From Burkholderiales bacterium (GTDB taxonomy: Bacteria > Pseudomonadota > Gammaproteobacteria > Burkholderiales > UBA11063), in contig JAJFBE010000007.1 in NCBI GenBank assembly GCA_020697255.1, forward strand, positions 29,410-93,409: DNA of 64,000 nucleotides. Reading direction: 5' to 3'. Both the position numbers and the translations under genes were made by a program. Shown here in pieces: positions 44,992 to 55,584 of the stretch (positions are counted from its first letter, which is position 1; every line of letters begins with the position of its first letter). Below the pieces are notes generated by a model. That model worked only from the letters and a program-made list of their open reading frames with translations. It ran no database searches and was not told the origin of the DNA.

Positions 44992-45702
44992 CTAACTTTT
45001 CCTATAATAAAGTTCTGAGTATTGTTTTTTAATATAACCTTTTGGAAGATAACCTGGAGGATTGCCATCCCTATCACAACTAGAATTGATAACACCTTCT
45101 ATATCAATATTTTTGTCACCATCTTTACCTTTTTTGCCATAATAAAAAATGGTTGTGTTAAACAAACCAGATTTATCCTTATTATAATCATTTTGACAAA
45201 TTGTTTGCCCTTGTTCCGACGTTTTATCCTTTTTCTCAATACCGCGAATATAAAAACCGCCATCAACTAAGATAAATCTGTCAACAATTTTATTTCCACC
45301 AGTACCTTCAGCAACTTTAGTAGTTAAAGAAACTGGTTTACCATCAATATAAAATTCAATAAATCTGGTATCATCACTTTCATATTCAGTGGTGTAAAAT
45401 ATTTCACAGGTATCATCTCCCACGGTTATTTTATCAAAAATATTATCTCTCATATTTCCCAGCCACACGTTATAATGCTTATATACATCAGAACGCTTGT
45501 CTTGGTAACTAGTAACCCAAGATCTTGCTCTTAGTTTATTTCCTCCGTCATAAACAAGCCCACCAGCACTTATAGATTGGCCGGAGTTATTACAGACTCT
45601 AACTGCCCATCTATTTACTGTATCTAACGCTGATACTAGGGAAGTTATTGTAATTAATACGCCGACTAACATAGACTTTAACATAATGATTTTTTTATCC
45701 AT
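44992..45702 (-). CDS. Exported protein of unknown function
   Basis: The 236-residue protein has a signal peptide (SMLVGVLITITSLVSALD). The mature part begins RWAVRVCNNSGQSISAGGLVYDGG, resembling the strand start (VKIINNTGQPITV) of the exported pair at 55585 and 56096, so a related beta-sandwich is possible. It has several cysteines and a basic, Gly- and Asp-rich C-terminal half. No known domain. Its promoter carries the TAC-GAAATTCC-GTA palindrome shared with two other exported-protein loci. Confidence 0.7.
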   Translation of the reverse strand: MDKKIIMLKSMLVGVLITITSLVSALDTVNRWAVRVCNNSGQSISAGGLVYDGGNKLRARSWVTSYQDKRSDVYKHYNVWLGNMRDNIFDKITVGDDTCEIFYTTEYESDDTRFIEFYIDGKPVSLTTKVAEGTGGNKIVDRFILVDGGFYIRGIEKKDKTSEQGQTICQNDYNKDKSGLFNTTIFYYGKKGKDGDKNIDIEGVINSSCDRDGNPPGYLPKGYIKKQYSELYYRKS

Positions 45703-45738
45703 AGTAACATTCCCTCATCAAACTATGTACCTGACATC

Positions 45739-45783
45739 ATTATAGTATCTATTCACAAAATAATACTATACGGAATTTCAGTA
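45739..45783 (-). promoter_or_regulatory. Promoter with shared palindrome
   Basis: In the gene's direction, TACTGAAATTCCGTA (45769-45783) is followed after 24 bases by TATAAT (45739-45744). The -35 region is poor (AGTATT). The layout matches the sites at 723-766 and 55481-55524. Confidence 0.6.
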
Positions 45784-45791
45784 GTTGCGTT

Positions 45792-46958
45792 TTATTGATT
45801 GAAAATATCTTTTAACCTATCGATAAATGTCTTGGTTTTCGGGTAATGTTTGGTTGATTTGTCACCACCTAGCTCAGTTTCAAACTGACGTAAAATCTGT
45901 TTTTGCGCCTCGGTTAGTTTAACCGGGGTTTCTACTAATACATGGCAATACAAATCGCCATAACCAATACCACGCAAGGATTTAACTCCTTTTTCTTTTA
46001 CCCGTAGTGCACTGCTAGTTTGCGTACCTTCAGGTACTTTTAACTTAACAATTTTTCCATCCAAAGTCGGGATATCAACTTCACCGCCCAAAGCAGCAGT
46101 TATAAAGCTAATTGGTACCTCACAGTGCAAATCCCTACCCTGGCGGGTAAATACTTTATGCTGGCGTACGCGGATATGTACATATAAATCGCCATTTGGC
46201 CCGCCATTTAATCCCGCCTCACCCTCACCAGTCAGGCGTAAAGTAGCTCCATCATCAACTCCCGCGGGAATATTAACATTAACCTTACGATTTTCTCTCA
46301 CTAAGCCATTACCATGGCATACCGTACATTTATCTTTGATGGTTTTACCCGAGCCATTACAATCCGGGCAGGTCTGCTGTACCGAAAAGAATCCTTGCGC
46401 AAACCTAACTTGTCCATGTCCTTTACAAGTGGTACAGGTGACCACATCAGAACCTTTTTTTGCCCCGCTACCATTACAGGTGCCACATTTTTCAGTCCGT
46501 GGGAAGGATATTTGTTTTTCAGCGCCAAAGGCTGACTCTTCCAAAGTTATATCTATCGGATATTCAAGATCACGCCCTCTGACTGCACCATTGCTATTAC
46601 GTCCACCACTACGTCTGCCACCGCCGAAGATATCACCAAAACTTTCAAAAATATCCTCAAAGCCGCCACCATGAGCAAAGCCTTCAAATCCGCCGGGCCC
46701 TCCTGAGGCAGAATTGCCCCCTACTCCAGCATGCCCAAATTGATCATACATTTGCTTCTTTTGCGGGTCGGATAGTACTGCATACGCTTCTTGCAACTCC
46801 TTGAATTTTTCTTCAGATTGCTTCTTCTCAGCTTCAGGCATAGTTGAAACGCGGTCGGGGTGAAATTTCATTGCCAGTTTCCGATAAGCTTTTTTAATCT
46901 CATCCTCGCTAGCACCCTTGCTAACACCCAGTATTTCGTAATAGTCACGTTTTGACAT
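45792..46958 (-). CDS. dnaJ: Chaperone DnaJ
   Basis: The 388-residue protein has the J domain (MKFHPDRV with the HPD triad), a Gly/Phe-rich linker (about 80-130), four CxxCxGxG zinc motifs ([32 protein letters not shown]) and the C-terminal substrate domain. It works with DnaK and GrpE. It is unlinked from dnaK/grpE here, standing downstream of glnA with a dRS3-like repeat between. AAAGG precedes the ATG. Confidence 0.95.
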   Translation of the reverse strand: MSKRDYYEILGVSKGASEDEIKKAYRKLAMKFHPDRVSTMPEAEKKQSEEKFKELQEAYAVLSDPQKKQMYDQFGHAGVGGNSASGGPGGFEGFAHGGGFEDIFESFGDIFGGGRRSGGRNSNGAVRGRDLEYPIDITLEESAFGAEKQISFPRTEKCGTCNGSGAKKGSDVVTCTTCKGHGQVRFAQGFFSVQQTCPDCNGSGKTIKDKCTVCHGNGLVRENRKVNVNIPAGVDDGATLRLTGEGEAGLNGGPNGDLYVHIRVRQHKVFTRQGRDLHCEVPISFITAALGGEVDIPTLDGKIVKLKVPEGTQTSSALRVKEKGVKSLRGIGYGDLYCHVLVETPVKLTEAQKQILRQFETELGGDKSTKHYPKTKTFIDRLKDIFNQ

Positions 46959-47062
46959 AATAAATTATTAACCTTTCAAATACAACGCTCATCAATTGTA
47001 TATAGTACCTTTTAATAGAAAATCAAGCATATTATCAGCCAGGCAGGAATGACTTACAGCTG

Positions 47063-47084
47063 GATCCCCGGTCAAGCCGGGAAC
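47063..47084. repeat. dRS3-like palindrome between glnA and dnaJ
   Basis: CCCCGG and CCGGGAA arms with a short loop, an imperfect member of the ATTCCC-N8-GGGAAT set. It follows the glnA stop by six bases and may act as a weak terminator. Confidence 0.55.
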
Positions 47085-47089
47085 GACAA

Positions 47090-48547
47090 TTAAAGACTGT
47101 AATACATCTCATATTCTATCGGATGACTCGTCATGCGGTATTTATCAATTTCCTGCTGTTTAAGCGCAATAAAATCATCAATCCATTCATCACTAAATAC
47201 GTTTCCACGTTTTAAAAACTCACGGTCTTTATCCAGATTATGTAACGCTTCTTCTAAGCTACCACACACCTGAGGAATCTTTGCCAATTCCTCTTTAGGT
47301 AATTCGTATAAATTCTTACCATCAGCTGGCTTACCGGGATCAATTTTATTTATAATTCCATCAATCCCAGCCATTAACATTGCCGAATAAGCCAGATATG
47401 GATTACACATAGCATCCGGAAAACGTGCTTCAATCCGCTTAGCTGCATCACCTTGTGTTACGGGGATCCGAATCGATGCCGACCTATTTCTTGATGCATA
47501 AGCTAAAATCACCGGAGCTTCATAGCCCGGGACCAAACGTTTGTAAGAATTGGTTGATGGATTGGTAATTGCATTTAATGCTTTAGCATGCTTGATAATA
47601 CCACCAATATAGTGTAATGCAGTTTCAGATAACCCGGCATATTCTTTTCCGGCAAATAAATTCTTGCCATCTTTCCAGATTGATTGATGTACATGCATCC
47701 CTGAACCATTATCACCAACAATTGGTTTAGGCATAAAAGTAGCCGTTTTGCCATAGCGATGCGCAACATTGTGAATTACATATCTAAATATTTGTGACCA
47801 GTCACCACGATTAACTAATGTATTAAATCTGGTACCAACTTCACATTGGCCAGCTGATGCAACCTCATGGTGATGTATTTCTGTTGGAATGCCAAGCTCT
47901 TCCAATACACATACCATTTCAGCACGAATATCATTTAATGAATCTACCGGAGGCACTGGAAAATACCCATTTTTTGTCGTTGGGCGATGTCCAGTATTTC
48001 CCCCATCATACTTTTTGGAGGATGACCAACCAGCCTCTTCCGATTCAATCTTAACATGGCAACCGCTCATATCATGTCCCCAGGTTACTGAATCAAAAAT
48101 AAAAAATTCCGGTTCAGGCCCAAAAAATGCTTTCGAGCCAACGCCTGATTCGACTAAAAACTGTTCAGCTTTTTTGGCTATACCGCGCGGACATTTTATA
48201 TATGGAGTCATCGTTATTGGGTCATAGACGTCACAAGTAATAAATAATGTCTTATGTTCGTAAAATGGGTCCATTTTTACTGTAGAGAGATCAAATTTTA
48301 ATAACATATCTGAATTTTCAATACCCTGCCAACCGGCAATTGAAGACCCATCAAAGGGATGACCATAGTCGACTAAACTTTGGGTAAATGCATGAGATGG
48401 GATAGATACGTGGTGTTCTTTGCCCAAAGTGTCGCTAAAACGAAAATCAATAAATTCGATTTCATGTTCCCGTATGATTTTCTCGACATCGCTAAATTGC
48501 ACCTTTGCACCTTTAGCAACAATTTCCCCAATTTCTTTAAAATGCAT
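47090..48547 (-). CDS. glnA: Glutamine synthetase type I
   Basis: The 485-residue protein carries the GS signatures [32 protein letters not shown] and [19 protein letters not shown] near residue 410 holds the tyrosine that is adenylylated in GSI-beta enzymes, so activity is probably controlled by adenylylation. It makes glutamine from glutamate and ammonia. GGTGA precedes the start. The N-terminus carries about ten more residues than usual. It follows gltD by 24 bases, which suggests a GOGAT-GS operon. Confidence 0.95.
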   Translation of the reverse strand: MHFKEIGEIVAKGAKVQFSDVEKIIREHEIEFIDFRFSDTLGKEHHVSIPSHAFTQSLVDYGHPFDGSSIAGWQGIENSDMLLKFDLSTVKMDPFYEHKTLFITCDVYDPITMTPYIKCPRGIAKKAEQFLVESGVGSKAFFGPEPEFFIFDSVTWGHDMSGCHVKIESEEAGWSSSKKYDGGNTGHRPTTKNGYFPVPPVDSLNDIRAEMVCVLEELGIPTEIHHHEVASAGQCEVGTRFNTLVNRGDWSQIFRYVIHNVAHRYGKTATFMPKPIVGDNGSGMHVHQSIWKDGKNLFAGKEYAGLSETALHYIGGIIKHAKALNAITNPSTNSYKRLVPGYEAPVILAYASRNRSASIRIPVTQGDAAKRIEARFPDAMCNPYLAYSAMLMAGIDGIINKIDPGKPADGKNLYELPKEELAKIPQVCGSLEEALHNLDKDREFLKRGNVFSDEWIDDFIALKQQEIDKYRMTSHPIEYEMYYSL

Positions 48548-48571
48548 TTGTTCACCCTTTCTTTAATGTTA

Positions 48572-50035
48572 TTAACTTTGATCACTTAAAAAACTGTTGA
48601 TTGCTTTGGCACACTCTCTACCCTCAGCAATTGCCCTAACTACAAGAGTTGCCCCGATCCTGGCATCCCCGGCAATAAAAACTTTTGAATCTTTTTTGGT
48701 ATGGAAATTTTGATGAATAACTTTACCATCAGCACCAAATTGAAGACCAAATTCATTTACCAAATTAGCCGTCTTGCTCACCTTAAAGCCTATGGCTAAT
48801 ATTAGTAAATCACAAGGAATAATCCGAATTGTATCCGGAATTTCCTGATATGTTGCACTCACCTCTGAGGGATCATTTTTAATAAACCCCAAATCAACAA
48901 TTTTTAATCCAACTATTTTATTATTCTCTGCCACAATATCTTTCATTCGAACTGAAAACATTCGGGTGCAACCTTCTTCATGAGAAGAAGATAGCCTGAA
49001 TTTACGCGGCCAATTTGGCCATGGCGTGCTCTCACAACGGCTATGTGGTGGCCGTGGGGCGTAATCAAGCTGCGTGATTGAGGCAGCCCCTTGCCTATTT
49101 GCTGTTCCAATGCAATCAGAGCCTGTATCACCCCCACCAATAATTACAACATGTTTGCCTTTGGCATTTAGCCAGGAGTTTTTATAAGGCAATCCTTCAT
49201 GATTATTTAACCCAATCCGGCCATCACTTATAAATTGATTATGCGCGGTTAAATACTCCATGGCATAAGTTACACCATTTGTTCCCTGTGCTTTTTCCAA
49301 ATCTAGCAAATTTAGTGCAGTTGCACCTATACTAAGAGCAATCGCATCATATTCATCTAATAATGATTTAGTGGCTAGATTAACTCCAACATGCACATTA
49401 GTCTTAAAAATAATGCCTTCTTGCTCCATCAAATTTATTCTACGGTCAATTATGTTCTTCTCTAGCTTAAAATCCGGCACACCATATCGCAGTAACCCAC
49501 CTAGTTTATCCGCACGTTCATAAACCATAACAGTATGCCCGTATTTATTTAGTTCACTTGCCAATGCAAGTCCTGCAGGTCCAGAGCCAATAACCGCAAT
49601 TTTTTTTCCAGTTCTATTAGTAATTTTAATCGGCTTTATTAAACCATGCGCGAAACCATATTCCGCAATTTGTTTTTCTATTTCCTCAATTGTAACCGGA
49701 TCTTTATTAATATCTAAAACACAAGCCGATTCGCAAGGCGCCGGGCAAATCCTACCAGTAAACTCGGGAAAATTATTTGTGCCAGATAGTATTTCCAACG
49801 CCTTTTGCCAATCTTTATTATATACTGCATCATTAAATTCAGGAATTACATTACCCAAAGGGCAGCCATTTTGGCAAAATGGAACTCCACAATCCATGCA
49901 ACGGCCAGCTTGGTTATTTAAGTCATCTTCTGATAAAGAAGTCACAAATTCGCGGGAATGATTAATCCGGTTTTTTGGATCTTCCTTAGCTGGCAAAATG
50001 CGGCCAAATTCTAAAAATCCGGTTATTTTACCCAT
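48572..50035 (-). CDS. gltD: Glutamate synthase small subunit
   Basis: The 487-residue protein starts with the cysteine-rich iron-sulfur region (CMDCGVPFCQNGCPLGN and CPAPCESACV) and continues with two nucleotide-binding folds (IGSGPAGLALA at about 150; IGGGDTGSDCIG at about 300). It feeds electrons from NADPH to GltB. It overlaps the end of gltB by 13 bases, so translation is coupled. Confidence 0.95.
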   Translation of the reverse strand: MGKITGFLEFGRILPAKEDPKNRINHSREFVTSLSEDDLNNQAGRCMDCGVPFCQNGCPLGNVIPEFNDAVYNKDWQKALEILSGTNNFPEFTGRICPAPCESACVLDINKDPVTIEEIEKQIAEYGFAHGLIKPIKITNRTGKKIAVIGSGPAGLALASELNKYGHTVMVYERADKLGGLLRYGVPDFKLEKNIIDRRINLMEQEGIIFKTNVHVGVNLATKSLLDEYDAIALSIGATALNLLDLEKAQGTNGVTYAMEYLTAHNQFISDGRIGLNNHEGLPYKNSWLNAKGKHVVIIGGGDTGSDCIGTANRQGAASITQLDYAPRPPHSRCESTPWPNWPRKFRLSSSHEEGCTRMFSVRMKDIVAENNKIVGLKIVDLGFIKNDPSEVSATYQEIPDTIRIIPCDLLILAIGFKVSKTANLVNEFGLQFGADGKVIHQNFHTKKDSKVFIAGDARIGATLVVRAIAEGRECAKAINSFLSDQS

Positions 50036-53000
50036 GCTATGTCCTTAGGTTTATTCTTACTCATCACATTTTTTAATTCCCGAGGCATAACTTTAACAAA
50101 TTTTTTTATTTCTTCTTCCCAATTAGCTAATATTGTATCGGCAAATTTACTTCTGGTCATTTTTACATGCTGCTTAATATGATTTTCTAATTGCTGAATA
50201 TCCTCATCATTTAGTGGATCTAAATCTACGGTCTCAATATTACATTTTGTTTGTAGCTGGTTATTTAGGTTATAAACATAGGCAATACCACCGCTCATTC
50301 CGGAAGCAAAATTTTTACCAATACTACCTAAAATTACAACCACACCACCTGTCATATACTCACACCCGTGGTCACCAACCCCTTCAACCACAACAGTTGC
50401 ACCAGAATTACGTACACAAAACCGTTCACCTGCAGTTCCATTGATATATGCAAAGCCAGAGGTTGCACCATAAAATGCCACATTGCCAATTATTGTACTG
50501 CTGTTTGCCTCAAACATTGACTGTAATTTTGGATAAACAATAATTCTTCCGCCTGATAAGCCTTTGCCCACATAATCATTGGCTTCGCCCTTTAGGGTAA
50601 AAGTAATACCCTGAGTTAGAAAAGCCCCAAAACTTTGTCCCGCAGAGCCCAAAAAATCGTAGCCAATTGTATCATTACCAAAGCTTCTCCACTCATCAAA
50701 ATTAGTTATAACATAATTAGATAACATTGCCCCAACTGTACGATCGGTATTTCTGATATCAAAATTTTCCAATATCTTTTTAGCCCGGCTTTTAGCCCAA
50801 ATAGCCGTTTTATCGATCAGGCGGCGATCTAATACTGTATCAATTTTATGCTCTTGCTGTTTTTGTTTAAAACGCCCCACCGAGTTATCAGTTTTTACCT
50901 TATATAATATTTTGGACCAGTCAATTAAGTTATGTTTCCAAAAAGTATTATCTGAATTAACTGCCAGTTTATCTACCCGCCCGACCATATCATTCACTGT
51001 TCTAAAACCAAGATTTGCCATTATTTCACGCAATTCCTGAGCCAAAAAAGTAAATAATGTGACAACATCTTGGGTAGACCCGGTGAATAATGAGCGCAAC
51101 TCTTTATTTTGTGTTGCAATACCTACCGGGCAGGTATTTAAGTGACATTTCCTGGTTAAAATACAACCCGTTGTCACTAAAGCCGCGGTAGAAACACCCC
51201 ATTCCTCAGCACCAAGTAATGTGGCAACGGCCAGATCTTTTCCTGTTTTTATATGCCCATCAGTCTGTAGCTTAACTCTATCACGCAATTTGTTTAGCAG
51301 CAATGTTTGGTGGGTCTCGCTTAGACCAATCTCCCAGGGAATACCAGCATGCGAAATAGAACTAAGCGGGGATGCTCCAGTGCCTCCATCATACCCTGAA
51401 ATCAGGATATTATCTGCAAATGCTTTTGCAACACCGGCAGCAACAGTCCCTACTCCGGATTGGGCAACTAACTTAACACTTATTTTGGCCTCTGGATTGG
51501 CATTTTTTAGATCAAAAATTAATTGTGCCAAATCTTCAATGGAATAAATATCGTGATGTGGCGGTGGTGAAATTAATCCAACTCCCGGAGTTGCATGCCT
51601 AACCTTGGCAATCCACTCATCAACCTTATCTCCCGGCAACTGTCCACCCTCTCCTGGTTTTGCGCCCTGCGCAATCTTAATTTGCAACTCTTTTGCATTA
51701 GCCAGGTAATTTATAGTTACACCAAAACGAGCTGATGCAACTTGCTTGATCGCTGAGGATAAATTACTCCCATCACTTTGTATCTCATAACGGATCTCAT
51801 CTTCGCCACCTTCCCCTGAGTTACTACGTCCACCAATTTGATTCATGGCTTTAGCTAATGTCGTATGTGCCTCATAGGAAATTGAACCAAATGACATAGC
51901 ACCGGTACAAAAACGTTTTAAAATCTCAGTAACGCTTTCAACTTCAGATAACGGGATAGGCTCTAAGTCAGTAAATTTTAAAAGGCTACGTAGTGTAGTT
52001 TTCTGGGTCGGCAAATTATCCACAAGTGCTGAATATTTTTTAAACAATTCATAGTTTCTCTTTTTGGTTGATTGTTGCAGCAGGTGAATTGAATCAGGAT
52101 TATATGCGTGAAACTCTTGGTCTTTACGCCAATTATATATACCATAGTTAGGTAATAATTTTTTTTCATCGCTATGGCTAATAGCATAGGCTAAATCATG
52201 TTTGGCTTTGGCCTCACGGGCTATCCCAGATAATGTAAGCCCGCCGATTTTAGTAGGTATACCTTTAAAATATTTATCAATAACCTGAGGTGAAATACCC
52301 ACAGCTTCAAATAATTGAGCTCCATAATAAGACTGAACCGTGGCAACCCCCATTTTAGAAATTATCTTAAGCAATCCATCGTTCAGAGCTTTAATATAGT
52401 TTGCTTCCAGTTTTGCGTTATCTATTCCTAAATGCAAAATTTTGTTCTCTGTTGCCAGATTAGTTATGGTAGCAAAAGCTAAATATGGGTAAACTGCTGT
52501 TGCACCACAACCAACCAATGTTGCCACATGATGTGCTTCCCAGATATCTCCGGCCACAGCAATAATACCAACCCCAATTCTGATACCTTCACTAACCAGT
52601 CTTTGATGAACAGCAGCGGCAGATAATAACGACGGAATTGCAATATCATTTTCACTTATATCAAAGTCATTTAAAATTAATACTATTATTCCGCTGCGTA
52701 CCGCATCTACAGCCTGTTTACATATTCGGTTAAGCGCAGATTCAAGGCTCATACCAAGGTTATCAGTATTGTCAAATATACTATCAATCTCAATATAACG
52801 GGATAATTGTTTTAGCTGGTTAAACTGGCTATGATCTAGTATCGGTGAATTAAGTTCTATATTATTTACAGTTGATAAAACGCCTGGCCTGGATGCATAA
52901 TCACCTCTGCCGATATAAGTTACTAATGACATAACATCACGTTCGCGAATTGGATCAAGCGGTGGATTAGTTACCTGAGCAAAACGTTGCTGAAAATAAG

Positions 53001-54573
53001 ATGCTAAATGCTGTGGCTTTTTGGATAATATTGTAAGTGGTGTATCTATCCCCATTGACCCAATCGGTTCTTTACCGGTATTAGCCATCTGGCCAATAAT
53101 AGTAAAAACATCTTCAGTAGTAATACCTGAGGATAATTGTAATTTTCTTAATGTATCATTAGTAATGCCAGGAATTTTGTCTTTATCCATATGAGGAAGT
53201 TTGATTATATGTTTTTTACACCAGTCTATATAATCATGCCGGTCAGCTAGTTTAGAGAGTACTTCTTCATTATGTAAAAGTTGATTTGTGACCAGATCAA
53301 GTAATAAAATATTGCCCGGGGTAACCCTTCCCTTAGCTTTAATCGATTTTTCATCAAGTGTTACCAGACCAACTTCTGAACCAACTATAAATAATTCATC
53401 GGTTAAAATATACCTAAGTGGGCGTAGTCCATTTCTATCTGATTTAGCTCCTATAGAATAGCCATCACAAAAGCAAACTGCTGCCGGGCCATCCCATTGT
53501 TCAAATAATGTCTCATTATAATGGTAAAATGCTTTTGTAGCTTCAGGTAGTACCGTATTTTTTCGCCAAGCTTCCGGAATAAACATCGTCATAACATCAT
53601 CAATTTTATACCCAAGCCCAAGCATAATATTAATTGCATTATCCAGATTGGCTGAATCGGATATCTGCTTATTACAAATAGGAACTATATAGCGTAATAA
53701 TTCATCTGGATTTCCACTACCCATACTCAGGTTATCATGGGAGTTATATATGCTATTTAACAATTCCCTCCGTGAATTCATCCAGTTAATATTTCCGAGC
53801 AAGGTATTAATTTCACCGTTATGGGCAATTACCGAAAATGGCTGTGCCAGTTTAAACGACGGAAATGTATTAGTTGAAAACCTGGAATGTGTTATTGCAT
53901 AACGTGATTGTAGCTGTGGATTATGTAAATCGGCATAATATTTACGCAATTGCGAAGTTGTTAATTGGCCTTTATAGATAATAGTCTTATTAGAACAACT
54001 GGCAATATAGAACTTGTGTTTGATTTCACTATAGCTGCTTGCATATAATGCACTAATCTTGTTATGCAGGTAAAATCTTAAAAATTTTAATGATTGTTCA
54101 AATTTTGTTAAATCATAACCCTCATTACTTCTTGTAATAAAAATTTGTTCAATATATGGCTCACCAGAACTAGCCGTTTGCCCTAAAATCGAGCTATCAG
54201 TTAAAACTTTTCGCTTAAAAACCTGTTTACACAAAAATAAGGCTAAGGCCTCTTCTATTTCTCTTTGACAGATTAGCCTGGCTTCATGCTCTTTGGGTAA
54301 AAATACAACAGCAACTGCGTACTCAGAGGCTTTGGGAAGATTTGTAAATTCGCCACGAAAGAACTCATCCGGTATTTCAAGCATAATTCCGGCTCCATCA
54401 CCAGTGGCAATTTCACTACCATGAGCCCCTCTATGCTCCATACGCTCGAGCATAGTAAGCCCGGCGTCAACTATATAATGGCTGGGTGTGCCGTGTAAAT
54501 TTGCAATTATACCTACGCCACATGAATCAGATTCAAAATCCGGATCGTATAAACCAAGTGCTTCATCGTACAT
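50023..54573 (-). CDS. gltB: Glutamate synthase large subunit
   Basis: The 1516-residue protein is full length. The N-terminal glutaminase begins with a short propeptide before DSCGVGIIAN, where Cys 18 would become the N-terminal nucleophile. The FMN/3Fe-4S synthase domain contains SGYDGGTGASPL and CHLNTCPVGIATQ. A C-terminal beta-helix follows (GLSGGRIIVYP). With GltD it makes two glutamates from glutamine and 2-oxoglutarate. It starts four bases after the pseudouridine synthase gene, so it shares that transcript. Confidence 0.96.
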   Translation of the reverse strand: MYDEALGLYDPDFESDSCGVGIIANLHGTPSHYIVDAGLTMLERMEHRGAHGSEIATGDGAGIMLEIPDEFFRGEFTNLPKASEYAVAVVFLPKEHEARLICQREIEEALALFLCKQVFKRKVLTDSSILGQTASSGEPYIEQIFITRSNEGYDLTKFEQSLKFLRFYLHNKISALYASSYSEIKHKFYIASCSNKTIIYKGQLTTSQLRKYYADLHNPQLQSRYAITHSRFSTNTFPSFKLAQPFSVIAHNGEINTLLGNINWMNSRRELLNSIYNSHDNLSMGSGNPDELLRYIVPICNKQISDSANLDNAINIMLGLGYKIDDVMTMFIPEAWRKNTVLPEATKAFYHYNETLFEQWDGPAAVCFCDGYSIGAKSDRNGLRPLRYILTDELFIVGSEVGLVTLDEKSIKAKGRVTPGNILLLDLVTNQLLHNEEVLSKLADRHDYIDWCKKHIIKLPHMDKDKIPGITNDTLRKLQLSSGITTEDVFTIIGQMANTGKEPIGSMGIDTPLTILSKKPQHLASYFQQRFAQVTNPPLDPIRERDVMSLVTYIGRGDYASRPGVLSTVNNIELNSPILDHSQFNQLKQLSRYIEIDSIFDNTDNLGMSLESALNRICKQAVDAVRSGIIVLILNDFDISENDIAIPSLLSAAAVHQRLVSEGIRIGVGIIAVAGDIWEAHHVATLVGCGATAVYPYLAFATITNLATENKILHLGIDNAKLEANYIKALNDGLLKIISKMGVATVQSYYGAQLFEAVGISPQVIDKYFKGIPTKIGGLTLSGIAREAKAKHDLAYAISHSDEKKLLPNYGIYNWRKDQEFHAYNPDSIHLLQQSTKKRNYELFKKYSALVDNLPTQKTTLRSLLKFTDLEPIPLSEVESVTEILKRFCTGAMSFGSISYEAHTTLAKAMNQIGGRSNSGEGGEDEIRYEIQSDGSNLSSAIKQVASARFGVTINYLANAKELQIKIAQGAKPGEGGQLPGDKVDEWIAKVRHATPGVGLISPPPHHDIYSIEDLAQLIFDLKNANPEAKISVKLVAQSGVGTVAAGVAKAFADNILISGYDGGTGASPLSSISHAGIPWEIGLSETHQTLLLNKLRDRVKLQTDGHIKTGKDLAVATLLGAEEWGVSTAALVTTGCILTRKCHLNTCPVGIATQNKELRSLFTGSTQDVVTLFTFLAQELREIMANLGFRTVNDMVGRVDKLAVNSDNTFWKHNLIDWSKILYKVKTDNSVGRFKQKQQEHKIDTVLDRRLIDKTAIWAKSRAKKILENFDIRNTDRTVGAMLSNYVITNFDEWRSFGNDTIGYDFLGSAGQSFGAFLTQGITFTLKGEANDYVGKGLSGGRIIVYPKLQSMFEANSSTIIGNVAFYGATSGFAYINGTAGERFCVRNSGATVVVEGVGDHGCEYMTGGVVVILGSIGKNFASGMSGGIAYVYNLNNQLQTKCNIETVDLDPLNDEDIQQLENHIKQHVKMTRSKFADTILANWEEEIKKFVKVMPRELKNVMSKNKPKDIAWVK

Positions 54574-54577
54574 AAAG

Positions 54578-55273
54578 TTATTCTATCGATAAAATTTCAG
54601 TTTTAGTTAAATATCGCCATTGGCCCTTACTTAATGTCCGATCACGGATATTACCAATTCTAACCCGCTCCAGATCCAGTACCGTATACCCCTGATGTTC
54701 AGCCATACGCCTGATCTGCCGGTTTATTCCTTCGGTAAGAATGATGCCAAACACATATTCATTGACCTGACTGACCCTGCATGGTCTTATACGTTTGTCA
54801 TCCAAAGTAATCGAACCATTACTAATACTATTTAAAAAATTCTCAGTAATTGGCTTATTCACTCTTACAATGTACTCTTTTTCACACTTAAATTCATTAC
54901 CTAAAGCCTTATATACAAATTTGCCATCATTAGATAGCAATAATAATCCTCGGCTGTCTTTATCCAATCTACCGGCATAAGTCAAACCTTTAATATTTGG
55001 CAATAGTGAGAAGATGTTTAATCCTTCGTTTACGCTTTTAGAACAAACATAACCAATTGGTTTATTTAGGATAATGTATTTAAATTCTGATTTTTCTTGG
55101 AGTAATTCAGGCAGGATTTCAACTTTATCTTTTTGTGGATCGACTTTAAGCCCAAGTTCAGTAACGATTTGCCCATTAACTTTAACGTAGCCTTTGGCAA
55201 TAAATTCATCCGCCTTACGCCGGGAACAAATATCCTGATCTTTTAAATACTTATTAAGACGAACTGGCTCCAT
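54578..55273 (-). CDS. 23S rRNA pseudouridine synthase (RluB/E/F family)
   Basis: The 231-residue protein has an N-terminal S4 RNA-binding domain (RLNKYLKDQDICSRRKADEFIAKG, about 5-28) and the RsuA-type catalytic motif AGRLDKDSRGLLLLSNDG with the catalytic Asp (about residue 100). EGINRQIRRMAEHQG follows. RluF is my best guess for the subgroup. It appears to be the first gene of a unit that continues into gltB, gltD and glnA. Confidence 0.85.
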   Translation of the reverse strand: MEPVRLNKYLKDQDICSRRKADEFIAKGYVKVNGQIVTELGLKVDPQKDKVEILPELLQEKSEFKYIILNKPIGYVCSKSVNEGLNIFSLLPNIKGLTYAGRLDKDSRGLLLLSNDGKFVYKALGNEFKCEKEYIVRVNKPITENFLNSISNGSITLDDKRIRPCRVSQVNEYVFGIILTEGINRQIRRMAEHQGYTVLDLERVRIGNIRDRTLSKGQWRYLTKTEILSIE

Positions 55274-55480
55274 CTAACAACCCAAAAACACACTACAAAT
55301 ATAAGTATTTTATCATATATACAAGTGTTTTGGCGGAGTTTTTGTGCGCCGCACTCTGAGCCTGTGGCCCCGATCAGGTTGTGGAAGAATCTACTATTTT
55401 ACTACACAATAATAAAAATATTCGCCAAATTTATGACATTCATTTCCACTATTTAGTACTGCATTCATTTTGGGCCCAAG

Positions 55481-55524
55481 TACGGAAATTCCGTAGTGAC
55501 TTTTCTGTTGCAGTATAGTATAAT
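55481..55524 (+). promoter_or_regulatory. Promoter with perfect shared palindrome
   Basis: TACGGAAATTCCGTA (55481-55495) is directly followed by GTGACT (-35-like), 17 bases and TATAAT (55519-55524). This is the clearest of the three copies. A site placed right against the -35 fits an activator. Confidence 0.68.
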
Positions 55525-55584
55525 AACTCATATTTGTAATGCTAAAAATAAAATTTGCAAATATTTTTAGAAAGGTAATATAAA

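Noticed and set aside
55300..55390. A relatively GC-rich stretch that could be a small structured RNA.
   Set aside because: No clear stem set, and nothing matching SRP RNA, 6S or tRNA; not called.
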